Shown in pieces: positions 1 through 9,841 of a DNA stretch of 64,000 bases; position 1 is the first letter of the stretch; each line of letters begins with the position of its first letter. The stretch is from Liolophura sinensis (lineage: Eukaryota; Mollusca; Polyplacophora; Chitonida; Chitonidae). Location of the stretch: positions 37,910,458-37,974,457 of the forward strand of contig NC_088300.1 of the NCBI RefSeq assembly GCF_032854445.1. The letters are read 5' to 3'. The notes beneath the pieces are model-generated. The model was not told where the DNA came from, made no database searches, and saw only the letters and a program-made list of their open reading frames with translations. The position numbers and the translations under genes are program-made.

Positions 1-689
1 GCCAGTGTATTTGTAAAAAAAGGGAATATTTCCACTATATTGATATATAGTGCAAGCGTTACCATCGCAACTCCAATGGAAACACGTTCCAGCGAAAGAT
101 ATGATCAACTGGTGTAGAACATGTCGTGTTTATAAAACCATGAAAGGTTCCACATTCGATCAGATGAGTGGGCTCTAGGTAAACTGTTCAAATACAGAAT
201 CATTAAAATGCCTGTATAAATAATTTCCACTGTGTACCGACATTGAGTAATATCCAGCCTATCACCGTTATAAAATGTCAGCGCTCAGCAATCAGAGCAG
301 AGTAACACACTTTGTTCAAAAAAACAAAAAAACAAATCCGGCATTCATTATCATTAGTTATCTCAAAAAAGGGTCGTTCAGCTAAAATCGATAGATCCAT
401 TTTCAGACACAATAATACGCCATGTCCCACAAGACCTATTCTCTTACACGAGAAAACATAGATATAATTTAAATTTGGTGTATAGTACCACGCAGTCGTC
501 ACTTTCCATCACGTCAAAACTTCTCAGTATAGCTTTAATTGCAGATGTTCACCCAAACACCGTGTCGATATAATAATCGATGTTTATCATTTCCTATGGA
601 TATATAAAAGCTAGCATTTCACACAGTACGCGCTGCTTCCATGAGCTCCTAGCGTCCATAAAGCATTCTCCACTGAGCTGCACACAGTC
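1..689. other. No gene recognised
   Basis: AT-rich sequence without convincing coding potential. The only feature is a TATA-like box at 601-610. Confidence 0.5.
601..610 (+). promoter_or_regulatory. TATA-like sequence
   Basis: TATATAAAAG matches a strong TATA consensus, but no gene is seen downstream. It may be chance in AT-rich DNA. Confidence 0.2.
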
Positions 690-1430
690 GCTGTCACACA
701 GAACCAAGGTTATCTAAAGGACCTGGTGCGGTACGGCGGAGAATTGGCCCCAGGGGAGTACGATAAGAAAGCGCAAATTTCAAAATCCAAGCACAAATCT
801 GTAAATTTCGGAATCAGATGTATACAACTTGGTCGAAGTACTCATGCAAGTTATAATGCCATAAAAGAGATGGTTGCTTAGTACTAATCCTCCAGAAATG
901 CACTCTCGATCAAAAACATCAATCTTTCGTTTAAACGAATCACTGTTTTTTTAATTTACAGTATGAAGAAAAATATTAACCAAAAAATATATCTTTACTG
1001 AATCCTTTATGTGTCTTTTTTACGTGCTGTCAAAGTTTCGTTTGGGTTAATATTTGTGTTCATATATAAAACATAAACTTTATAATTTGATGAGTTTTGC
1101 CATATTTTAGCAAGCGTAAAATCTGTATTTCTGCCTTGGTCCATCAGACATCCTCCATAGTACAGTGGACTAACAGTGGACTAAGTCTCTGTGGAGAACT
1201 GTGAGTTCAAGTCCAGCTCATGCTGGCTTCCGCGCAGGTTGCTGACAGACCTTCCCACGGTCGTGGGTTTCCCACGGGCTGTGCCTGGTTTCCACCCACC
1301 ATAATGCTGGCCGCCGTCGTGTAAGTGAAATATTCTTGAGTACGACGTAAAACACCAATCAAATAAATAAATACTCTGCGGACATAAGGTTATTTATAGG
1401 GGAAGAGTTCGAATCTTTGATGCACTTTCT
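690..1430 (+). mobile_element. Dispersed repeat, copy 1 (interrupted by a SINE)
   Basis: Its sequence recurs in reverse at about 24060-24640. Shared blocks include TAAAGGACCTGGT near 715, CCAGAAATGCACTCTCGATC near 893, and TTCGAATCTTT near 1412. In this copy a SINE lies between the TACAGTGGACTAA block and the AGTTCGAATCTTT block, which are about 50 bases apart in the other copy. There is no coding capacity; the class is unknown. Confidence 0.7.
1195..1375 (+). mobile_element. tRNA-derived SINE, head-truncated
   Basis: Starts at the B-box-like GAGTTCAAGTCC and runs to the tail block TACGACGTAAAACACCAATC and an (AAAT)n end. The A-box half is absent. Confidence 0.85.
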
Positions 1431-3494
1431 TTTGAAACATACTTTTGTTTGATTAAAGATAAAGGCCGTCTTACATTAAATAAGTGTTATCATGAATTAC
1501 AATGGGTAAGCTATGGCACTACATAACATTTGGCTACTATAGCGACATCACACGTGAGAGCACATGTGGTCCACCAGCCATCATTAACACTAACATGTTA
1601 CGCGTAGAGAAAGTATAAGGCTGAAAGATTTCCTATATATTTATTTAATTTACTGGCGCATCACTGCGTGCTCAAGAATTTTTCAGAAAGTTACATTTGT
1701 AGTGCAGTGATTTTTTTTTATAACTCTGCAGTGTCTAATGCAAAAAAAAAGGTGTTTCAGTGTGACTAGAGCCGGCTACAATTTTTCAACTTCATGACCT
1801 ATACATCGTTTCAGTGCCTGTGTGGAACTTTATAGCCGTATGCTTGTCATATAACAGAAAAAGACGAGTAAACAAAACTCAAAAAAGAATTAGCCTTACG
1901 AGTGTGTCGGCCGCTCACAGCTATAGTCAGTTTCGCTACTCGAGGTCCACATTTTCCTGCACTGAGGCCGACTCCTCGCTTTACCATACCAGGCTTTTCG
2001 CATCGCCACACACATATAATTATGCTGTTTTGACATTTTGTCTGTAATGCGAAAGGCTACAGAGAAAAATAATATCGACATTTCTCTGAGAGATGGGTGT
2101 GTGTTGGTCACGTGACGACTTAAATTTCTGGAGCATAGCCTTTTAATAATGCTCTTGTCGTAACTTTTTTCGTAAATCAAATTGTCTTCTGATGTGGTAA
2201 CCATTGTGATTTACTCCAGCGTTAGTGAAAATGTATTCGGGAAATATTCCGAAACTGGAGCTCTAATTCATAGCCTAATCAGCTACGGTAAGTGTCAGAG
2301 CTGAGTCTGTATGAAATAAATGCCTTTTACTTAGTAGTACCGTCAACACTCATCGGTACCTCTTCATGGTACTTACGGCGCTCTCTACGTTCGCTTTTCA
2401 TCACCTCCAACACTAGCGACTATCGTCACCCTGGGTCAAGATGATGAGTTAGGAAGTTATGCCAGGAAACATAAACACTCTGTGTCAACCTTTGTTTCCA
2501 TTAATAATTGATATACATGCGTTCTATTCATCTATGTATGTATGTATAACATGACTGTATCTGATATAGGAAACAGTTTCATTAATGAGTGCTGATAATT
2601 GCTCCATGCATAGACAATGGTGGAGTGGCATAAGCCTTGTAACAAGTCTACGTGCGTCGCACGGCTTGTCTGTTTGTGGCAGCAAACTTATGCCGTATGG
2701 ATTATGGTAAAAATCTCATGAGAAGCCAGTCAAAGCAAAGAACCGATGTAAGAGACAGGGATATGGTAATATGTATTGGGTTAAAAAGACACCAGGACCA
2801 TATTACCATATACTATACATAACCCTGTCGCTAGTTCTCTGTTGTCATATTCCGATTACCAGGCCCCCTTGGCAGGTTACACCTAAGTCCACTTCCCGGT
2901 TTCGCTAAATGTTCAGCTTCATTTTCAAATGTAGGACATTTTAACATTAAGGGAAAATGAACATAATGCACTGTTTTATTCTATGGTTTATATGGTGTAT
3001 ATTAAATTGATGAGAGCAGATGTGAGCAGAAGTGAGAAAATAGATTACCGTCATTATATTTAAAAATGGCAAAGTTTGAGATAAAACGATGAGGGGGGGG
3101 GAGTGAAATGTTGTCATTAATGACCAATGGAAACAAAACTCTTAAACTGCTCACGTCAACGCTTGTGCCACTTCGTCAAACCTGTTTTCTAATCAAACAT
3201 ATCACCAGCTCTTCATGAATCATTCATATCAACGATTCATCTCTTGCAGAAAGACATGCAGTGATTTAACCAAGTGCACCTGTCCAAGCCTTATAAGTAG
3301 TCCAAAATCGATCCATTAGGTACATGTATACATGACTGGATTAGCAGTTTAGGATACATGACCGATGTGTATTGTGCATCCCACAGAGTTCGCTTGTTAA
3401 AATGGAAGGCAGCGAATTAATGAATCGGAGATTTGAATGCGTTTGGTTCAAAATGCAAAGCTTTCGCTGCAAACTTAGATCTCTTGTTCATTTT
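1431..3494. other. No gene recognised
   Basis: Short ORFs only, in all frames. A poly-G tract lies at about 3091-3099. Confidence 0.5.
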
Positions 3495-3758
3495 CTAAAA
3501 TGTCACTTTTAGGGCTCCGTAGATTTTGCCTTTTATGAAGTGAGAGTTAAAAACTGTCCCTTTCGCAGGTAGGTTCATACTCAATGCGGTATCATTTGGC
3601 ATGTGCAAACTGACTCTTGCGGCTGAGTTTAGTATTTGTAATATGGACTGACATACAGGATCAATCTGTGTATAGAAACGAGTGCTTTCCCTCGGAAAAG
3701 CTTTAAACATGTAGGAGCATGACCTCACATGGCAACGGTCAAATACAGCGATTGGGTT
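3495..3758 (-). other. Open frame without a recognised family, possible exon
   Basis: An open frame follows an AG at 3759-3760 (TTCTTAG) and runs 87 codons to a stop, with three Cys near its start (DRCHVRSCS). It lies downstream of the signal-peptide ORF on the same strand. Its phase does not fit the most obvious donor of that ORF, so no join is claimed. Confidence 0.2.
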
Positions 3759-3905
3759 CTAAGAATTTATGAAAATATCCGGATGAGATTTTCTGGATTT
3801 CACGCGGTCTCTGTGTAAAATGGAAGGAAGGTTCAGTGGGCAAGTGCTCACTGTCTTTGACAAAGCGCCACATAGAGCGCTTTGTTTAGTAATGGCGTTT
3901 GCAAA

Positions 3906-4094
3906 TTAACAAGGTATTCTTAGTCTTGGGCATACAGATGAACCTAGACAGTCTGCCACACACAATGGTAGATTGTTAGTTGACTTACCTATGGTTTGTG
4001 TAGAGAGGCTGGTGTCGCTGTTAGCCCACACAGGGGAAAGGAACATGACAAGGACAGACGCTAGTATAGCATAGCTCGTCTTGGCATCCATCAT
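3906..4094 (-). CDS. Small secreted Cys-containing peptide or signal-peptide exon, unrecognised
   Basis: A 62-codon ORF. Residues 1-24 look like a secretory signal: a charged MMDAKTS start, a hydrophobic core YAILASVLVMFL, and the likely cleavage site VWA/NSD. Two readings are possible. Read straight through, it gives a short mature peptide ending with four Cys (spacing C-3-C-5-C-6-C). A strong donor, ATAG/GTAAGT, after residue 35 suggests instead that this is a first exon whose next exon is not identified. A run of 35-bp repeats sits immediately upstream of the ATG. No family is recognised and no function is proposed. Confidence 0.4.
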   Translation of the reverse strand: MMDAKTSYAILASVLVMFLSPVWANSDTSLSTQTIGKSTNNLPLCVADCLGSSVCPRLRIPC

Positions 4095-4095
4095 C

Positions 4096-4232
4096 CGTCG
4101 GTCGTCAGTTACCTAGGTATTTCGATGGTCCGTCTGTCGCTAGTTACCTAGGTATTTCGATGGTCCGTCTATCGCTAGTTACCCAGGTAAACTGATGATC
4201 CGTCTGTCGCTAGTTACCCAGGTAAACTAATG
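4096..4232. repeat. 35-bp tandem repeat, about 4 copies
   Basis: The unit contains CGCTAGTTACC with 35-bp spacing (starts near 4138, 4173 and 4208). It lies just 5' of the secreted-peptide ATG. Read on the minus strand it repeats AGGTAACTAG. Confidence 0.85.
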
Positions 4233-4683
4233 GCTTTCTGGGACACCAGGTAAAAACGGAATAATTGACAGGCTATACGTCCTATCGATCCAAAGCTCTT
4301 AGTGATGTGGCCGGAGAGTCGGGTTAATAAATGATGAACAGGAAACAAAGCGGCATCGCTGGCTTCTTACATATGCACCTGGTGACATGATGTGATTGCA
4401 TATGATACTGATCCCCGCTGGTTATTTGCCACTTAATGTGGTGCATGTGTGGTGAGACTTTTTACATCATAGCAAACCTTTAAATTTTAAGGCTGTGATC
4501 CATTTCTCTCCCTACAAATATCTTTAATTAGTCTACTGAATATGAAGCTAATATTTGTTTCGGTAAAATAACTCAACATATGGCTTAAAGGGACCTTAAC
4601 AGCAAGGTTAATCTCATGCACCAACACGGGAACACCAAGACCCTCAACTTTATTCAGGACAAAACGTGGTGAACTGCCAGATT

Positions 4684-5873
4684 AGGAGCAAGAGAACTCT
4701 GACCAAAGCAGGGGAAATGTCAGAGGAGGAGCAGAATAATTCAGACGAAAGCTGTCAGATTGAGAACAGAGGAATTCAGACGAAAACATGGAGATTGTCA
4801 GATAAAGAGCAGGAGAATTCAGACTAAAACATGGAAGTGTCAGATGGGGAACAGGAAAATTCAGACAAAAACAGGCAACTGTCATATGGGGAACAGGAAA
4901 ATTCAGACGAAAACAGGGAAGTGTCAGATGGGGAACAGGCGAATTCAGACGAAAACAAGGAAGTATCAGATGGGGAACAGGAAAATTCAGACAAAAACAG
5001 GCAACTGTCATATGGGGAACAGGAAAATTCAGACGAAAACAGGGAAGTGTCAGATGGGGAACAGGCGAATTCAGACGAAAACAAGGAAGTGTCAGATGGG
5101 GAACAGGAGAATTCAGACGAAAACAGGCAACTGTCAGATGGGGAACAGGAGAATTCAGACGAAAACAGGGAAGTGTCATATGGGGAACAGAAGAATTCAG
5201 ACGAAAACAGGCAACTGTCAGATGGGGAACAGGAGAATTCAGACGAAAACAGGGAAGTGTCATATGAGGAACAGAAGAATTCAGACGAAAACAGGCAACT
5301 GTCATATGAGGAACAGGAGAATTCAGACGAAAACAGGGAAGTGTCAGATGGGGAACAGGAGAATTCAGACGAAAACAGGCAACTGTCAGATGGGGAACAG
5401 GAGAATTCAGACGAAAACAGGCAACTGTCATATGAGGAACAGAAGAATTCAGACGAAAACAGGCAACTGTCATATGGGGAACAGAAGAATTCAGACGAAA
5501 ACAGGCAACTGTCAGATGGGGAACAGGAAAATTCAGACGAAAACAGGGAATTGTCATATGGGGAACAGAAGAATTCAGACGAAAACAGGGAACTATCAGA
5601 TGGGGAACAGGAGAATTCAGACGAAAACAGGCAACTGTCATATGAGGAACAGGAGAATTCAGACGAAAACAAGGAAGTGTCAGATGGGGAACAGAAGAAT
5701 TCAGACGAAAACAGGCAACTGTCAGATAGAGAACAGGAGAATTCAGACGAAAACAGGCAACTGTCATATGAGGAACAGGAGAATTCAGACGAAAACAGGC
5801 AACTGTCAGATGGGGAACAGGAGAATTCAGACGAAAACAGGCAACTGTCATATGGGGAACAGAAGAATTCATA
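4684..5873. repeat. 42-bp minisatellite, about 27 copies
   Basis: The unit contains GAATTCAGACGAAAACAGG at 42-bp spacing, with degenerate copies at the left edge. Because 42 is a multiple of 3, frames stay open for 280-396 codons on both strands (for example GEQENSDENRQLSD on plus). Openness on both strands argues against coding. Confidence 0.95.
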
Positions 5874-5965
5874 GGAGACTATGAGAAAGGAAACTGGAGG
5901 CTATCAAATACAACAGAATTATAAGATAGGAGAACTACAAGTATACAGGTGGAAGGCAGAGAACT

Positions 5966-6190
5966 GTCAGATAGGATTTATTTGATTGGTCGGTGTTTTA
6001 CGACGTTCTCAAGATTATTTCCGTTATACAATGGTGGACAGCATTATGGTGAGAGAAAACCGGACAGAACCCGGAGAAAACCCACAAGCATTCGCAGGTT
6101 GCTGCCAGATCTTCCCACTTAAGACAGGAGAAGAAGTTAGCATGAGCTGGATTTGAAAGGCGCCTGTGTCATTCTGTTGCGCTAGCTCAG
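5966..6190 (-). mobile_element. tRNA-derived SINE, diverged
   Basis: Tail block GATTGGTCGGTGTTTTACG at the left, tRNA-like head (GCGCTAGCTC) at the right. It separates two minisatellites. Confidence 0.85.
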
Positions 6191-6204
6191 GGGAAAGATG
6201 GAAA

Positions 6205-8188
6205 GCAGGTGCACTATATACTAGATGGGAAACAAGAGAGCTATTAGATGCGAAGTAGGAGAAGTATTAAGAAGAACTATTAGACAGGAAGCAAGAAAAT
6301 TATTAAGCAGAGCTGTCAGGTGGGAAGCAAGACAACTACTAAGCAGAGCTATCAGATGGAAAGCAGGAGAACTATTAAGCAGAGCTATCAGACGGGAAGC
6401 AATAGAACTATTAAGCAGAGCTGTTAGATGGGATGCAGGAGAACTATTGAGCAGAGCTGTCAGATGGGATGCTAGAGAACTATTAAGCTGAGGTATCAGA
6501 TGGGAAGCAGGAGAACCAATAAGCAGAGCTATCAGATGGGAAGCAAGAGAACCAATAAACAGAGCCATCAGATGGGATGCAAGAGAACTATTAAGCTGAG
6601 GTATCAGATGGGATGCAAGACAACTACTAAGCAGAGCCATCAGATGGGATGCAAGAGAACCAATAAGCAGAGCTATCAGATGGGATGCAAGAGAACCAAT
6701 AAGCAGAGCTATCAGATGGGAAGCAAGAGAACTATTAAGCTGAGGTATCAGATGGGAAGCAGGAGAACTATTAAGCAGAGCTGTCAGATGGGATGCAAGA
6801 GAACCAATAAGCAGAGCCATCAGATGGGATGCAAGAGAACTATTAAGCTGAGGTATCAGATGGGATGCAAGAGAACTATTAAGCAGAGCCATCAGATGGG
6901 ATGCAAGAGAACTATGAAGCAGAGCCATCAGATGGGATGCAAGAGAACCAATAAGCAGAGCTATCAGATGGGAAGCAAGAGAACCAATAAACAGAGCCAT
7001 CAGATGGGAAGCAGGAGGACTATTAAGCAGAGCTATCAGATGGGAAGCAATAGAACTATTAAGCTGAGGTATCAGATGGGATGCAAGAGAACTATTAAGC
7101 TGAGGTATCAGATGGGAAGCAAGAGAACCAATAAGCAGAGCCATCAGATGGGATGCAAGAGAACTATGAAGCAGAGCCATCAGATGGGATGCAAGAGAAC
7201 CAATAAGCAGAGCTATCAGATGGGATGCAAGAGAACCAATAAACAGAGCCATCAGATGGGAAGCAGGAGAACTATTAAGCAGAGCTGTCAGATGGAAAGC
7301 AGGAGAACTATTAAGCAGAGCTGTCAGATGGGATGCAGGAGAACTATTGAGCAGAGCTGTCAGATGGGATGCAAGAGAACTATTAAGCTGAGGTATCAGA
7401 TGGTAAGCAAGAGAACTATTAAGCTGAGGTATCAGATGGGAAGGAAGAGAACGAATAAGCAGAGCTATCAGATGGGATGCAAGAGAACTATTAAGCTGAG
7501 GTACCAGATGGGATGCAAGATAACTACTAAGCAGAGCTATCAGATGGGATGCAAAAGAACTATTAAGCAGAGCTGTCAGATGTTAAGCAGGAGAACTATT
7601 AAGCAGAGCTGTCAGATGGGATGCAAGAGAACTATTAAGCTGAGGTATCATATGGGATGCAAGACAACTATTAAGCAGAGCCATCAGATGGGATGCAAGA
7701 AAACTATTAAGCTGAGCTATCAGATGGGAAGCAAGAGAACTATTAAGCAGAGCTGTCAGATGGGATGCAAGAGAACTATTAAGCAGAGCCATCAGATGGG
7801 ATGCAAGAGAACTATTAAGCTGAGGTATCAGATGGGATGCAAGAGAACTATTAAGCAGAGGTATCAGATGGGATGCAAGAGAACTATTAAGCAGAGCCAT
7901 CAGATGGGATGCAAGAGAACCAATAAGCAGAGCTATCAGATGGGAAGCAAGAGAACCAATAAACAGAGCCATCAGGTGGGATGCAAGAGAACTATTAAGC
8001 TGAGGTATCAGATGGGAAGCAAGAGAACCAATAAGCAGAGCTGTCAGATGGGATGCAAGAGAACTATTAAGCTGAGGTATCAGATGGGAAGCAAGAGAAC
8101 TATTAAGCTGAGGTATCAGGTGGGATGCAAGACAACTACTAAGCAGAACTATCAGATGGGATGCAAGAGAACTAATCAGCACAATTAT
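6205..8188. repeat. 36-bp minisatellite, about 55 copies
   Basis: The unit contains AGAGAACTATTAAGCAGAGC and TATCAGATGGGAAGCA. The multiple-of-3 length keeps a plus frame open for 586 codons (a 12-residue repeat around CKRTIKQSHQMG) and minus frames open for 343 and 212. No start context or splice signal supports a gene. Confidence 0.95.
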
Positions 8189-8690
8189 CAGATGGGGAGC
8201 ACGAGAACTATTAGACGGCAAGCAGGAGAACTATTAGATGGGAAGCAGGAGAGCTATTAGATGGGATGCAAAAGAACTATCAGATGGGAAGCAGGAGAAC
8301 TATTAGATGGGAAGCAGGAGAACTATTAGAGGGAAGCAGAAGAACTATTAGAGGGAAGCAAGAGAACTGTTAGATGGGAAGCAGGAGAACTATTAGATGG
8401 GAAGCGGAAGAACTATTAGATGGGAAGCAGGAGAACTATTAGATGGGAAGCGGAAGAACTATTAGAGGGAAGCAGGAAAACTATTAGATGGGAAGCAGGA
8501 GAACTATTAGAAGGAAACAGGAGAACTATTAGATAGGAAGCAGGAGAACTATTAGGTAGGAAGCAGGAGAACTATTAGATGGGAAGCAGGAGAACTACTA
8601 GATAGGAAACAGGAGAACTATTAGGTAGGAAGCAGGAGAACTATTAGATGGGAAGCAGGAGAACTATCCAGCAGAATTATCGTAGGGAAC
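8189..8690. repeat. 23-bp minisatellite derived from the 36-bp array
   Basis: The unit GATGGGAAGCAGGAGAAC plus TATTA equals the 36-bp unit without the AGCAGAGCTATCA segment. It is continuous with the array to its left. Confidence 0.9.
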
Positions 8691-8761
8691 GTAGGGAAAC
8701 AATAAAGATTAAAAACAAGAGGACTACCAGACGGGCAAAGTAGAAGAAAACTAGGGGTAGG

Positions 8762-9066
8762 GGATCGTATGTATGTATGTATGTATGTATGGAGGCTTAG
8801 CGTTTAACGTTGTGTTGAACAATTTTTCATTATGACGGAGAATAGTAATTAGCCGAAGACACCACACATGACAACCCAACAAGTCACATTATACTAACAC
8901 CACACAAACCAGCCATGTTTCCTTGCTCTAACCGCCAAGAGCGGCAGCAACAAGTAGGCCTACCATTTATAGTCTTTGGTAGGACGCGACTCGGATTTGA
9001 TCCCAGGGATTCTCGACTTTGAGACACTCTAACCATTAGGTCACCAAAACGCTCAGGGGAGACGTG
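8762..9066 (-). mobile_element. Second tRNA-derived SINE family
   Basis: Read on minus, the head has an A-box-like TGGTGACCTAATGGTTAGAG and B-box-like GGGATCAAATCC. The body ends ACGTTAAACGCTAAGCCTCC followed by (ATAC)n at 8765-8790. It is distinct from the abundant SINE. Confidence 0.75.
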
Positions 9067-9616
9067 GTGAAAAGAGGGATGCATCGTGGCCTCTCTTATT
9101 GTTTATGAATCTTTATCGAACAAACGACGTCTTAGTTCACTTCTATACCATCGGAAAACGAATTTCCTTGTCTTACTCGCTGTCAAAGCTTTGGTGGCAA
9201 CTGGCCATCGTATGTCTAAGTTAATTGTAAATCACTAAGATCTCGATCGTAGCCTTAGCTTACAATCGACACCAGAAAGGATTGTAAGCTGCAATAGTTT
9301 TAGCTTATAACCAGAAATTCCAATCGGGTCGATCCCAAAATTAATCCTAGGTACAAATACTTGCCTTAGGTAGGCTGTTAGGTAATATTTTTCATTTATA
9401 CAGGCTATATTTATGTTGGACTCAAATTTGGTCTGCGATAGCGATTGTAACTTCAAAAAATTTACGATCGCGTTACGTTTTATTTTTACAAGCGGGGTAA
9501 CTTATTTTTACAATCAACTGTAAACTGTATTGTGGGGTCTACAATCGATTGTAGCTACTATCTCTTCATGCATGTGGGTCCAGGCTTTTAACTATTCGAC
9601 ACTAGTCTATGTATGT
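9067..9616. other. AT-rich spacer with a perfect palindrome
   Basis: No gene. CTACAATCGATTGTAG at 9539-9554 is a perfect 16-bp palindrome, and related ACAATCG/CGATTGTA motifs recur between 9240 and 9555, which suggests an old transposon remnant. Confidence 0.4.
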
Positions 9617-9841
9617 ATTTATTTGATTGGTGTTTTACGTCACACTCAAAAATATTTTTATGCGACGGCGGCCAGCATTTTTATGGGACACCGGGCAGAG
9701 TTTGGCGGAAACCAAACACCATCTGCATGTTTCTGTGGTAACGTGCGAAACATGTGATGTATGACAAGAGAGGAAGGTGGTATTAGCTGGACTTGAAGTC
9801 ACAGAGACCCGAGAGGCTTGTGAGTCATTGTGCCTCCACAA
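9617..9841 (-). mobile_element. tRNA-derived SINE, diverged
   Basis: Tail block TTTGATTGGTGTTTTACG at the left, then GACGGCGGCCAGCAT, and the head remnant GACTTGAAGTCACAGAGACC at the right. Confidence 0.85.

Noticed and set aside
4682-5884. ORFs of 282-396 codons on both strands
   Set aside because: All four come from the same 42-bp array. Mutually overlapping frames on both strands cannot all be genes, and none has coding support.
6500-8260. 586-codon repeat protein on the plus strand
   Set aside because: It is a 36-bp minisatellite with equally open frames on the minus strand, and there is no splice, promoter or family signal. Openness follows from the unit length being divisible by 3.
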